From Siphonodentalium dalli (Eukaryota; Mollusca; Scaphopoda; Gadilida; Siphonodentaliidae), in NCBI GenBank assembly GCA_032622095.1, contig CP136065.1:95117343-95181342 (forward strand): DNA of 64,000 bases, read 5' to 3'. Below, in pieces: positions 1 through 11,813 of this stretch (within the stretch, counting starts at the first letter, position 1; each line of letters begins with the position of its first letter). The position numbers were made by a program, and so were the translations under genes. The notes under the pieces were generated by a model. It was not told where the DNA came from. It was given only the letters and a program-made list of their open reading frames with translations, and ran no database searches.

Positions 1-103
1 CTTTGCTCTTATGTTCATTCTTAAAGATACATAATCCGAAATAACGCTCCTAAATTACTAGTTCTTTGACGTCGGTGGTGGAAAATATTTGAGTAGATTC
101 GAG

Positions 104-148
104 GATAAACACTCAGTGGACAAAAGTGTTTATCACTGAGTGTTTATC
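104..148. repeat. 15-bp inverted repeat at LINE 5' junction
   Basis: GATAAACACTCAGTG at 104-118 is the exact reverse complement of 134-148, with a 15-base spacer. GTGTTTATC also occurs twice in direct order. It lies where the recognisable retrotransposon coding sequence begins, so it may be a snap-back or template-switch scar of 5' truncation (inference). Confidence 0.7.
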
Positions 149-982
149 AAAGTTAAGCTTGCTCATTATGGAATAAAAGGACATTTTCTAGAATTGAGAA
201 ATATGTATGAGAAAGTGGAATATGCAGTTAAATTACCAGATGGAATAGCCCATGATTTAAAATCATCAGTGGGGGTCAAACAAGGATATGTACTCAGCCC
301 CACATTGTTCTCATTATTCGTTAATGATATTCCAGGTATTTTTGATGAATCATGTGACCCAGTAACCCTCGCTGATAAAAAGCTCTCGTGTCTTCTTTAT
401 GCAGATATAGTCCTCATATATAAATCCAAAGAGGGACTTCAATCCTCACTCAATAAGCTACAAGACTTCTGTAAGATGTGGGATCTCACCATTAATATAA
501 ATAAATCTAAACCCATGGTTTTTAATAAATCTGGTAAGCCATTAAAAAATATGAATTTCCTAATTAATAACCAAAACATAGAGAATGTGAAAGAATATAA
601 ATATCTCGACGTTATCTTCAAACCATCAGGGGTGTTGTCGGCTGCGCTCGGATACTTAGATAAGAAATCCACAAAAGCCTCATTTTGTATAAGAAGTAAA
701 TTCTACGGGGCTAAGAAAAACACCATGACATTATTAAAACTGTACCATAGTTGTGTTACACCCATATCCTTATATGGCGGGGAGCTGACTACTTCTGACC
801 ATATTGTTCGGAGAGCATCTGATTTTGAGACAAGATCAATTACATTTCTCCCAGATAAAAGTCAAATGAAATTCATGAAATTTGTTCTTGGGGTTAACAG
901 ATCTGCCACTAATATGGCCTGTTTTGGAGAATTGGGAATATTTCCCGTATACATTTCTGGAATAAAGAACAGCTTAAACTAA
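140..982 (+). pseudogene. LINE reverse transcriptase fragment
   Basis: The open frame (about 280 codons) carries RT motifs in order: GVKQGYVLSPTLFSLFVNDI, then LLYADIVLIYKS, then the LTININKSKPMVFN thumb-side block and LKLYHSCVTPISLYG. The catalytic YADD is YADI, so the second Asp of the active site is lost and the enzyme would be inactive. The frame opens at a GTG inside the truncated element, not at a real start codon. Downstream the same protein continues in other frames after 982 (for example VYDAYLENQKLEMGF), so frameshifts have accumulated. The role is inferred from motif order typical of non-LTR retrotransposon RTs. Confidence 0.85.
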
Positions 983-1888
983 CATAACCACTTGGTTCAA
1001 TCTAACCCTGAGTCATTAGTATACGATGCTTATTTGGAAAATCAGAAACTTGAGATGGGCTTTTGTGATCAAATAAAAATAATACTGGAAAAAGTAGACT
1101 TCGGTTAAACATAGTAATAACTATACTGACAGGGGAGTATCTCGAGAGGTTGAACAGAAATTACAAATCAGACTTACCGAGAAAAACAAATATTTAACGA
1201 TGAGAATAAACCCAACGGTAATAAATTAAGGTTTTTATAGAAAACTGAAAAATATGTATCAGTGTGAAAGTTACCTATTAGCTGACTTAGATAATGAAGT
1301 AAAAACTACGTGTACTAAGATTAGGATTAGTGACAGTCAGTTATTAATTGAAAAGGGCAGATCAAAACTTGAACTAAAAAATCGAATTTGTCCTATCTGT
1401 AAGAATGGAGTGGAGGATGAAAAGCATTTTATTATAGACTGTAAGCCCCTAAACCTTGAGAGGAAGACAATGCTTGAGAAAATTCAGTCTAATATTCCAG
1501 AATTTAGTAACTATAGCGATGATAAAAAAGTTATTTTCATATTAAGTCCAAATGAAGTTGACACATCCATATATGGATGGTGGGAGTTTACAAAATGTAT
1601 AAAAAAAGGAAAGAGCTTGCGAACTGAAACCTGCTCTTGTGATGTTATCAAAATATAACAAGATATTGGCAAACATGTATTTAATATCAGTAAGATCCAC
1701 CCAAACCTCTATTCTAATTAGAAAGTTGGATAACTCTTGAATATTCTAACCTACACTTTCACTTTGTGTATTTATGTACTTGAATGTATACATGTATTGA
1801 TGTAAATGTCCTTTTGTTATGTTCTTTATATGTGTTGGTAATAATCTAATATTGGATTCTATACCAAATAAACAATTTGAATTTGAAC
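141..1888 (+). mobile_element. 5'-truncated non-LTR retrotransposon (LINE), dead
   Basis: It contains the second half of a reverse transcriptase, a frameshifted connecting stretch (about 983-1253), a C-terminal Cys/His motif and an AT-rich 3' end with short AATTTGAA-type repeats around 1866-1888. There is no endonuclease or ORF1 before it, so the copy is 5' truncated, as most LINE copies are. The 3' end abuts a different dispersed repeat (1889-2150), which suggests insertion into or next to that repeat. Clade is not assigned. Confidence 0.8.
1254..1658 (+). pseudogene. LINE C-terminal Cys/His domain fragment
   Basis: The reading frame holds CPICKNGVEDEKHFIIDC, a CxxC...HxxxxC arrangement usual near the C-terminus of several non-LTR retrotransposon ORF2 proteins. 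It is preceded by RISDSQLLIEKGRSK, another common block of the region. It belongs to the same element as 140-982 but lies in a different frame across a degenerate gap. No intact start is expected. Confidence 0.75.
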
Positions 1889-2150
1889 AGCCACTTCCCA
1901 GTTATTTTCATTGTTCGCGCAAAAGTGAATAAACGCTCTTTATTTCTACCATATGAGGAATAGACTATCACGGAACGCTCTTTTTTGTTCCATGGCGTAG
2001 GAATGGCTGTTTTTGGTTGGGACCCAAACATTGTGTTCAAAGTTATATGTTTTATTACTTCAATACGTCTTTATGGGACATATAATGCTCGTTTTGAAAG
2101 GTAGTTCAAGTATATCGACCTACATGTATTTCGATACCGGGTAAAATTGA
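1889..2150 (-). repeat. Dispersed repeat R1, copy 1 (other copy 63325-63590)
   Basis: About 260 bp align along their length with 63325-63590 in the same orientation, including ACGCTCTTTATTTCTACCAT, the TTTCAAAGTTATAT block and ATTTCGATACCGG. Two inverted AGAGCGTT boxes begin at 1932 and 1974, exactly 42 bp apart. No terminal repeats were recognised. Confidence 0.75.
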
Positions 2151-3404
2151 AAAACGAATATGATTTGGAGCGGAAACCGTCACTAACTTCAGATCACTTC
2201 ATGCTACACCACGGGGTATGAACTGCTCCGCGAGGCTGATACCTCTTCCGATCTTCGGTCCAGTTCTTATCCGATCTGGTCAAGGTCACTGGGGATTTTC
2301 CCATGGTAAATAACGCAAGATTTACGCAACAGAGATATATGCAGTTCATTTGTTGTATCTACCTTATTTTAAGAAATGTTCCAGTTCACTAGTGATGGGT
2401 CCCAGTTCACCATTGATAAGATCCGTTCACTACCCGAACATCTATGCAACAGATTTTTGCTAAAATAAGTGTGCACATATGTTTGAACATAAACTTCACA
2501 CCAGACTCAATTTTGTTTGAATTTAATCGCTAATGGTTATTGCGATACGGTAGTTTGGTACATGGTGTAAAGCAGGTCTGTTTTAGACCAAGCAGGGGGG
2601 GGGGGTCTGCAAAAAAATTCCGTATTTAGGGCCGGGGTGGGTGGGTGGTCCAGAGGCGGAAAAAATGGTGCTTGTAATTTTTTTCCAAAATGGGTTTTTT
2701 TCAAACAATTTACAAGTACTGACCATGTAATGTTGTTTGTAAGCATGTTAGTACCATGCTTGTTGGTATAGGGCTATATAGGCAGCTAAAGTGACTCTTT
2801 TAGCCTCAGATGTAGCAACATTCTGGATTTCACAGTATCCCGGACCACTTCAAAGTGGACCACCGTATTAACGTTCAGGAAACTTATGATCAACGGAAGA
2901 AATATTTAGTAACAAAATTAATATATTACCCAGTTGTATTATCTGAATAAAAGTAATAAAACCAAAAAACTCTATTACAAATTGGATACTACATGGTGAA
3001 TACTCAATGATGACTACTAGTAGATATCATTAACCTGATTGTTGCATAACATGCAATTGAAAAGGGTATCTCATAGATTTCTAATGTCTGAAATACTGTC
3101 TTGTTCTGGCATGTAGTCAAATTCATTCCTTCTGCTTATTTCTCATCTTGAATGATTGCAAGTAATGTTAATTTGCAACAATTATCCAAATAAAACTGAA
3201 TTGGTTATGATGAATGACATTACTGTTTACTGCTCAGACAATCCCAAATGAAGGTGACGCTATTCTCATTGAATTTCCGAACTTAATACATCTGGGAGCT
3301 TTACTGCTCAACAAGACGAAACTAAAATACTAATTGTATACTGTTATCACTTACAAATAGATGAACTGAAATAATGTGATGCATTCAGATGCATTGAGAA
3401 ATGA
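2151..3404. other. No gene recognised
   Basis: AT-rich sequence with an 11-base G run at 2595-2605 followed by GGGTGGGTGGT. The open frames on both strands are short, compositionally odd or driven by the G/C runs. No protein family is visible. Confidence 0.5.
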
Positions 3405-3690
3405 CATTCAATTCTTCATTCTGGTCTATCACCATACCAAACCACATCAAAATTTGACAACCGACACTTAACTTATATTGCAAAAACTTTGTATGGACTG
3501 AATTTCATAAAGTCGAACAGGGCCCATAACTCTGGTAGGCATTGGTGGTCACAAGCCGCGATATTATGCATATTCGTCCCCAATTTCTGGTCCGTCACCA
3601 TGCCATAGGGCATCAAATATGACAACTGACTCTTGAGTTAAAATTCAAAATGTTTGTACGGACAGACGGCTCGAGACGTCAACTATATAC
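3405..3690. repeat. Two-unit degenerate tandem repeat
   Basis: TTCTGGTCTATCACCATACC (about 3419) and TTCTGGTCCGTCACCATGCC (about 3585) begin two units of roughly 165 bp. Each continues with a CATCAAA-TGACAAC block and an AA-TTTGTA block. Confidence 0.6.
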
Positions 3691-4039
3691 CCGCCGACTA
3701 ATATCGGGCAGTATAATAACCATATATCTATGTGTATACATAACCAAAAAACAATTCCCCTCCCCACCCCATCCCGTTGGATAAGACTAAAGAGTTCTTT
3801 GATCATGCACATATAATTGTGGAACCCCTGACCTGTTTACCACTATTTACACTGGCCAGTGTTCTCTGTCAGACACAACACACTCGATATATTAAGGCTA
3901 TAATGGGGTCTAGGGCAATTTGTGACATATAGTGTACCTACACAATGCTTAATTAATATTGTTGTTAGATACTGAAAACAGTAGTAAGGCAGTTAACACA
4001 GTTATTGAAGAACGGCTAAAAAAAACCTCTGAAATTTTG

Positions 4040-4390
4040 ATAAAAACATGAGAAACGGGGGGTGGGTCCCCAAAATTTTGGAGGAAAAAATTTTTTTTTT
4101 TTGCAAAAATGGGGTGGTGGGTCCCTCGAGGTCGGAAAAAACCTTTTTGGGCCCTATATGTGCAATTTTTTTCCAGACCCCCCCCTGGACCAAGTACAAA
4201 AAAACTCGCAAGTGAACTGGACACGGATCGATAGTGAACTGGACCGAAAATCACAAGAGGATATTTTCTCATGGAGCAGTTCCTACCCCGTGTAAACGCT
4301 CGCTGTTTATACACGGCTGATCGGGGGGGGGGGGTAAAACATTTGCAGAAAGGTATGCCGGGGTGGGTGGGTGGGTGCAAAAACACCATA
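4040..4390. repeat. G-rich low-complexity block
   Basis: Alternates GGGTGGGTCCC-type motifs, A and T runs of 10 or more, and a 12-base G run at 4323-4334. Similar GGGTGGGTCCCC followed by A-rich sequence recurs near 59720-59795. All open frames here read through low-complexity DNA and look spurious. Confidence 0.5.
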
Positions 4391-4540
4391 TTTATGTTAC
4401 TTGGTCCTCATATGCATATGGGCCTTAGTAGAGATGACATTAAGCTATATGGCATGTTGCATATGGGGCGGTGGGTGAAAAAATTCCTTCCCGACACCCT
4501 TCGGAAAGAAGCTTCGAGAAATATAAGACTGAAATATATA

Positions 4541-5110
4541 AACTTGTCTTGATGTAACTAAAGCCAAGATCATTGTGTGCATGGAAAAAGAGCAACTGCC
4601 TCAAACATTAATGTGACTATCAATGGCTAGAATATAACTGTCATCACACTGTTCATCAGTGCATCAAGCCAGTCAGTGAAATATTTGCATGTCTATCAAC
4701 TCACATGATATGTTACTCTCACAACACCTAAAATATCCAAGTCTGGCAGAGTGACTCATTTATTATAACAGAGGTTGATCCAGTAGACTAACAAAAGTGT
4801 TAAGGCATAATGCTAGATAATGGGCTGGTTGACAGACTAATCGGGAAGTGGTTAGAAATTATGGAATTGTGTGTATCCTGCACAATGATCTAAGTTTGCA
4901 TATATTTAAGTAAACTTGTCCTGATGAAACTAATGCCTAGATCATTGTTTGCATGGACAAAAAAGCGAGCAACTGTCTCAAATATTAATGTGACTATCAA
5001 TGGGTAGAAAATATCTGTTATCAGTGCATCAAGCCAATCAGTGAATTATTTGCATGTTTTCAACTCAGATTATCTCTCACAAGACCGAAAGTATCCAAGT
5101 CTGGCATAGT
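4541..5110. repeat. Direct repeat, two ~200-bp copies
   Basis: 4541-4752 and 4911-5110 align from AAACTTGTC-TGATG to ATCCAAGTCTGGCA-AGTG, including the shared TTAATGTGACTATCAATGG. Divergence is clearly visible, so the duplication is not recent. There is no coding signal. Confidence 0.75.
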
Positions 5111-5732
5111 GCTGTGATTGCTTATATATATATATATTTATATAAACGAGTAGGATCTGTCCGAATTTTTCTCTCAGACCCCTGGACCGAGTTCAATCAA
5201 ATTTGGTGCGGATGTTATAATGGTATTAATTTTTCATAAATTTTAATTAAAAGAAATTAAATTAAATTGGTTTTGTTAAATTTAGCAAGGAATTCAATCT
5301 TTAAAACAAATATATATTAAAACAATATATATAAATAAAAATGTTTCAATGACCAAATGTGCTTGAAGCGCACAAAGGGGCGGCCGCTAAGTGAAGGCTC
5401 TGTCTAAGATCAAAATATGTGCGAAGTCCAACAAAGGGGGCCACAGGTATCTCCGATGCTGAATATAGGCTGAATATAGGCTCCCGAAAATGCAAAAAAC
5501 GGCATATCTTCCTATATTTGTTACTACCCCCCCCCCCCCGGCTGATCTGCGAGATTGCAGCTTTATGCACTTCTACAAATGGGCTGTAATTTGTTTTGTG
5601 AGTACGCATGGCTCGTGTTGTGCTGACCAATGACTCTTTCGATGACATCTGTTGCTTTGTATACGCCCGTTTGAAAAACGCGGCCGTATTATGTGATTGG
5701 TATGTCCGCCTTGCAACCCATTAGCAGTTTTA
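5111..5732. other. AT-rich spacer with poly-C run
   Basis: Contains a TA microsatellite near 5124, a very AT-rich stretch (5225-5345) and a 13-base C run at 5527-5539. No credible coding sequence. Confidence 0.5.
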
Positions 5733-6265
5733 TTTTCCGGATGATAACGGTAGTATGTCTGGACTGAATGGAATGAAATTTAGTCTGTGTGTTTAGTAGT
5801 CCAAAATACAGGTCAAGTTCGAATTTGAGTTCCGCCCGCCAATTTTCACCAAAGTTGCGGCCCTTTTTGTTGGAATTTGTACTAAATTTTCGTTTCCGGA
5901 TGATAACTTTAGTAATTCTGAACTGAATGGAATGAAATTTAGTATTTGAGTTTAATAGCCCAAAATACAGGTCAAGTTCGTATTTGGGTTTTTCCCGACA
6001 ATTGTTTGCTGGAGTTATGGTCCTTGTCGCCTTAGAAGTTGCCGATTATTTTGGTTTCCGGATGATAACTTTAGCTTGGGTTATTTTATCGGAACTAAAT
6101 TTGGTATGTGAGTTTTCCAGACCAAAATGCAGGTCACGTTCTTTTTACTGACTTATGGCTCTTTTCGACTCAGAATGTTCAATACTTGAGGTTTCCGGAT
6201 GATAACTTTGGTTTTGTTTATTTTATCGGAACCAGATTTGGTATGTGAGTTTACTGTTCTGCAAT
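5733..6265. repeat. Four-unit degenerate tandem repeat with TTTCCGGATGATAAC header
   Basis: TTTCCGGATGATAAC occurs at about 5734, 5893, 6055 and 6192, giving unit lengths of about 159, 162 and 137 bp and a short last unit. Units share blocks such as AATGGAATGAAATTTAGT (first two) and ATTTGGTATGTGAGTTT (last two). The first two are closest to each other, as are the last two. Confidence 0.8.
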
Positions 6266-8020
6266 AATGACTCTGGATTGTTTCATCGAGCAACTGATGC
6301 ATTATACATTAATTAAGAGGCAGTCGCACGTTGTGGATACATCCAGCCAAACATTTCAACAAAGAATTGCTCTGGATCTATGTGGCCAGATATCTTGTCT
6401 TTTATTTATATCATCTTCCTTCCATATACATGTAAAAATCTGAGCAATTATTAAAAGACAACAAAAACAATATATTTTAATACATATGAGAGTTTGAACT
6501 TATAATTTTCTTTTTTGTTCGTTTTGGTACCCTGAAATGCTGGAATAATTAATAATTTCACATAATTGAATCACCAAATAGCTTATTGTCTTGGTTATGT
6601 GAGAGGAGGCTTCAGTTGTATCATAATGTTAAGTTGGATTTTTAATTGCAAAACATAAAATTATACCCCACATATTACAAACCGGTCTCAAATATTCCAG
6701 CCCAACGAAAACAAATGTTTATATGCAGTGTGGTCCACTCAAACAGGGAGCGGCAATCAACTGGAATTATGTCACAGTGTTAAGATATATGCCTAATATG
6801 GTGGTCAGTTTTAACTTGGTTATGAATCCATGACTTAGAACTTATCTCAGCCCAATATTTCATTGATCAAAAAGCATGACATGAAACTTCTCAAATATAG
6901 AAAATTATTTATGGGTAGTCGCCTTTCTAATTGAAAATACTCATCTTCAGACATATCATGGATATATAAAATTTTGAAACATATCTATTTTACAAAAGTT
7001 CTTGGTACTTGGAAATTATAATAATGTTCATGATATTAAAGTAAAGTAAACGTGGTTTTAACGATGGTTCTTAAATGTTGTGTTACAATAACTGATTGTA
7101 CCAAGTTTCAAAAAGAAATTCCTGACAGATTTTGAGAAAATCTATTTTGAAATACCAAGAATTGTTGGGAAACTTACGTCTGCTTCGTAAATCATTTTAA
7201 TACAGCATTGTTGCAACCGAACCGAATCAAGTTGGTAATGTCTTACTTCGCTGTTGTACAACTTGTACTCTATTTACTATTGTTGTATGTTAGATATAGT
7301 ACTATCGGCATTGCATATGCTAGTAATAGCTTAATAATTTTCTTAAGTAAAACTGATTCTTTGAATTTTGTCAAAACACCGGTGTATTTTTAAACCTTCC
7401 TAGCTAATTAGCGTGGCCATACTTACGTTGCTGTTAAATGATAAATTATCTGGATGAAGTTTCCAACAGTTTCATTTTGGAGGCATCTATCAGTTGAAGA
7501 AACAGAGTGTACATTATATAAAGTACAACCAAAAATTTATCAAAACTCAAATAAGCTGAAACGATGTAGCGGGTTGAATGCTGAAATTATCGATTGGTAT
7601 GAGTTATAGCAAATGGTTAGTGATTTGGCCATCGTTTTGAGATCTTTTCTCAAGATGTCTTTACCAAGGGTAGCCCTTGTTTGCAAAGACGTTATCTTTA
7701 TTTCATCATACACTCTCACTAGCTTCTTTCGACATGGCAAATATGGGTTATTCAGTAGTGATAAATGCCATGGGTAATTATGGTCAAACAATATAGGAAT
7801 AACAAGAGGAGAGGTAAATCATAAGAGGAAGGTCAAGTGGCCAAATGTGAATGGGATTTCCATTCTATTTTCTTCGGAGCAAAGTTTGCACTGTGCCATA
7901 GATTTTATGATGTAAGTTGACATAATATTGAGTAGAGTAACCATTTAATAGATTACTGGTATCAAAACGTCCACAGCATGTCTGGTTACCGATAATACAT
8001 TATTTGTGCAATTGTATGAA
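6266..8020. other. No gene recognised
   Basis: AT-rich DNA without homopolymers above 9 bases or recognisable motifs. The short open frames (for example at 7208 and 7540) have no family signature. The stretch near 7800-7890 weakly resembles the end of the window (63880-63990). Confidence 0.45.
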
Positions 8021-8022
8021 GA

Positions 8023-8335
8023 AGTCTCAAAATTAAGAAACCAAATACTTTAATTTTTTGTAAGAATTGTTGATATTTAATCAGGCTTAGCAAAAACTGA
8101 AAAATGTAAATGTAAATTATTCTCAATCTTCACATTAAATTATCTGGCCAGCAGTATATTTCCCTTTCTGGATATTCATTAGCACTGAACCTCCATTATC
8201 GTTAATTTGAAGAAGTCACTTACCAAATAACCGTACTTTAATTTCTTGTCACATTTCTTGATATGTAAAATTACTTCACATGACTAGCAAATACTGAAAA
8301 ATAGAAATATAACTTTTCTCAATCTTCACATTAAA
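8023..8335. repeat. Direct repeat, two ~120-bp copies
   Basis: 8023-8143 and 8213-8335 share TACTTTAATTT-TTGT, AGCAAA-ACTGAAAAAT and the identical block TCTCAATCTTCACATTAAAT. The copies are separated by about 70 bp of different sequence. Confidence 0.7.
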
Positions 8336-8489
8336 TTAATAATTATGTGATGTTGTATAATAATATTGTTAATAATTTATACAAATGTGTTATGTTCTGC
8401 GTAAAACCTGAAAATTTGCCGGTGCAAACATAACATCAATTAACCCTGACCTAAAGTCAAGGACGTGCCAACGGGAACTTCGGTAAAGA

Positions 8490-8765
8490 TATTCAACATT
8501 TGGAAATTGTATGCGTCACAACATTAGTTAGAAATTTTACACCACACATACCGTAGGTTGAAATTGTTCTCATTCTTCGAAATTCCAACCAATAAATAGT
8601 CGGGGAAATGGTCTGCAACACCAGGGACCAGTCGTCAGGTTGGAAATTTCCAGGTATCGAAGGGAGGGGTGCAAATAGAATTCTGCAAACGTGGTTTAAA
8701 GAAGGGGTGAAACTAGAAATTTCAATATGGAGACCCCCCCCCCCCACCACACGGGGACCCTCTAT
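8490..8765. repeat. Dispersed repeat R2 (TTGGAAATTTC family), copy 1
   Basis: Shares GGTTGAAA-TGTTCT, GGTTGGAAATTTCCA and a terminal GGAGACCCCC run with copies near 29930-30360, 56500-57420 and 60590-60990. The C run (12 bases) spans 8734-8745. Confidence 0.55.
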
Positions 8766-9356
8766 CCGTGTTCCTGTCGAATTAAAAATATTAATATTTG
8801 ACCTTTTCGGACCACATCAGGCTTTAAGGTACAACCTCGTTTTAAGCCCGGAATTGCTTCATCATGACTAGGCCCCCGTTTGGACCTGGTGTAGAATATG
8901 CATACCGCCCCACTGCGAGGGGTAAGAATCCCCTAATGTAGCACCCTGTTTGTCGGGTGGTGCATCCCATGAGGTGGGTTGTACGAATCACAGAGGTCCT
9001 AGGGCGACCGTATCACTTGAGGCATCGGCCTGTAGATACGGCTTACCTCATGGCCTTCTTTGGTCCTACATGTTTTCAAGACGGGTGGTTGAGTAGACCC
9101 GGCTCAATAAATCGTCTAGTCACGCCTTTCATAGTGTTTCAGAACCTGGGTACCTTTATCACAAAACAAATGAGAGACCAATTCAGCATTAATAGCACCA
9201 GTGGCAGTTAAATTAACTACATTATTTACATTTAGGGTACACAGTTTAATTTATTACCCCAATTGAACAGTACCGCAATTTGGCGGTATGCTTGGGCCAT
9301 ACAGCAATATAGTTATAGTCGTCAAGTCGACTCAGTTTATAGCGAAATTCCAGTAG
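8766..9356. other. No gene recognised; more GC-rich block
   Basis: 8880-9150 is visibly more GC-rich than its surroundings and contains short inverted pieces (for example CACCCTG-TTTGTCGGGTGGTG). It could be a piece of a repeat not seen elsewhere in the window. No coding or RNA gene signature. Confidence 0.4.
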
Positions 9357-9707
9357 CAGACCTTGTTCTTATACCAATCAAAAATATGTCATAAACAGTA
9401 TGTTATTGTCAAATGTTTTTCCTTTGTTATGTAAACAAAAGCAAAAAAACGTTACAGAACCTTGCTTTTGCTTAGACCCGGATATGGCAGAGCGTTATTT
9501 GTTACTGTTTTACTGATATGGAAATAATAAAGAGCGTTTATATCATTTGTGTGTGATTAACCAATATAATTGCGCTGTGTTATGTAAACAGAAGCAAAAC
9601 GTCTGTAACACGAGCAGGCTCTTGTTTACGTACACCATCGTTCTTCTTGACGACAATATACTATTTATGCGCTGAATATGTTTGGCATATGAACAAAACT
9701 ATATATT
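9357..9707 (+). mobile_element. TTAA element subfamily A, left part (interrupted copy)
   Basis: Matches the interior of the intact subfamily A elements from CCTTGTTCTTATACCAAT to CATATGAACAAAACTATAT. It then breaks off at the 3' end of the CR1-like LINE. The missing right end is found at 16867-16935 on the far side of that LINE. The left terminal repeat is absent. Confidence 0.8.
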
Positions 9708-9834
9708 ACCTGTGATTACCTGTGATCTTCGGTCTTCTTATTAGCCTAGAGGCTTGTGTTGACCTCTTCGTTAGTTCCAAATAATTGTGTAACTATCTGT
9801 GGCGTTTTGGCGACGTGCTTGTATTTACAGTGCA

Positions 9835-10325
9835 TTAAAATCGTTTTTTTGGTTTTTCATTATTGAATTTAAAATAAAATTTGTTGGGTCTTCCTCTCCA
9901 GATGTCGTTCAGAATTGATTTAAATTCATTGACATCTGTCGCTCCCGTACATAATTCGGTCAGGCTGTTCCAACAGTTTGTGCTGCGAGGTACAAAGCTG
10001 TTGGCTGATGTATTGTTCTTATGGATTTCTTTTTGTAGTTTGTCTTTGTGTCCTCTTGTGGTTGATGAGTATGATTTTTTTGCTGATGGTAGGACTACTG
10101 TATCTATTTTGTTTAATACTTTAAACATTTGTATCATATCGCACCTCTCTCGACGGTATTGGAGTGTCGGTAGTCCAAGATGTTTATTTCTTCCCTCGTT
10201 ATCTTGATATTGCATATTGTTGGTAGTTGTCAGTTTAGTGGATCTTCTCTGGACGCTTTCGATTAATATCTGGTGTTTTCGTAGGTGCGGGTTCCATATT
10301 GATGAGGCATACTCGACCATTGGTC
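9835..10325 (-). pseudogene. CR1-like ORF2, C-terminal domain (separated by the insert)
   Basis: Reads RPMVEYASSIWNPHL, IESVQRRSTKL, LGLPTLQYRRERCDMIQMFK and NCWNSLTELC: the C-terminal blocks of CR1-group ORF2. The first bases continue exactly from the RT segment that stops at 12463, in the same frame, once the inserted LINE and one copy of the target duplication are removed. It runs to a stop at 9835. Confidence 0.88.
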
Positions 10326-10799
10326 TGATGAGGGATTGGTTTAATAATATTTATTCCCAATAATAATTTGATACAATATAATATATTGGTAATTCATGTT
10401 ACCATGTTCCTTGTGTATGGGAGTGGATTCGGATGTAAGCCTATATGGCTTATATATGCCGTCTCCACATGTGACCTTATCATCGGTGGACATAATATAA
10501 AATGGTGCGACAAAGCAAGCAATATTATGCTTGCATTACTCGAGTCGCGTCCCGTCGTGGAGTTGTCGGAGACAGGTAATGAATTGGTATATTCATGTAC
10601 TAAATGTTTACACCATGTCTAATATATTATAGTATGGGTTTCATAGAATGGGTTCGTAAGAGCAATACAGACACAAGCATATATACAACATTTGTGTGTC
10701 ACATGTCGTGTCGGTCATCAGCTATTTAAATATTTCCATATATTAGATATTTACTTAATGTAATTATTATTGGGCAGTGTCATATAATCTGTTTATATG

Positions 10800-11774
10800 T
10801 TAGCTCGAAAAGCGTTCTGTCATGATTATGAATTTCTGGACTGTTTTAAATGTAAAAACATTTTCGCTCAGACTATTTGAAATCGTGCCGTTCAGTGCGC
10901 TCTCAATGGTTGTTCTTTCCAAACTACCAGAAATACATTCGTTTCTTTGTCTACTGTATAATGGGCAGTGGAATACGAAATGATTCGCCGTTTCATCACT
11001 TCCACACACACAATGAGGACTTGATCTGAGAAAATTTTCACACAGGTCTTTATTAAGAAAACTACAACCAAGTCGCAATCTGCAGTCATGTATTTGCGCT
11101 GGGCGTGAGTAATAATAATAGTGGTAAATATAAGGTTCTCTACGGTTATTATCCGTGCTTCCTATTGCCGACTTAAAGTCACATAATGTTTCACACTTCC
11201 GCACATTGTCTGGGAGTGTGTTCCACGTCTCAACGGCTGAGGGAAGAAATGACTTTTCATATGACGCAGTATCACAAGAAGGGTTAGTTAGGTGATGCTT
11301 TCTCAGTGGATATCGGTGCATATTCTCTGTTGATCTCGGAACTAAGGTATATAGATATGAGGGTGTCATTTTATAGAACATTTTGTAGAATTGGCATAAT
11401 TTGGAGATTTTCCGACGTTCTGACAATTTTTCCCATCCAGTTTCCTTTATGAGGTTTTCATTACTGCAGCTTTTTGTTGCTCCAGTTACTATTCTCGCTG
11501 CCTCATATTGCACTTTTTCGAGCAAGTCGCTTTCGCCATTAGTACAATTGTCCCAAACAGGAGAAGCATATTCTAAAATAGGACGTATATAAACAAAATA
11601 AATTCTTTCAAGGGTTCTCCTGTCTAGGACAAATTTGTTCTTTGCAAGCAAAGCCACTTTTTTGGCTGCTCTCTTTTGAATTTCAGTTACATGATGGCTC
11701 CAGTTACCATTGTTGTTGAATGTCAGTCCTAGATGTTTATAATTAGACACAGTTTCTATTACTTCGTCGGCCAT
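10800..11774 (-). pseudogene. Second LINE, RT thumb and C-terminal Cys/His domain
   Basis: Same frame as 11814-12434. Blocks: VSNYKHLGLTFNNNGNW, YFVYIRPILEYASPVWDNC, KVQYEAARIVTGATK and TWNTLPDNVR. It ends with CRLRLGCSFLN and CVCGSDETANHFVFHCPLY, a CxC...HxxxxC motif seen at the end of several jockey-like and related LINE ORF2 proteins. The stop at 10800 looks like the natural end. Clade is not settled from motifs alone. Confidence 0.85.
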
Positions 11775-11813
11775 TATTAAAGGTTTGTGTATAGGTTTGT
11801 TATCTTTTCGCGA

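Noticed and set aside
3949-4552. ORFs rich in Pro, Gly and Phe around 4.0-4.5 kb
   Set aside because: They read through poly-G, poly-A and poly-T tracts on both strands.
9881-10207. Plus-strand 108-codon ORF opposite the LINE
   Set aside because: Antisense shadow of the CR1-like ORF2 C-terminal domain, which has clear motifs.
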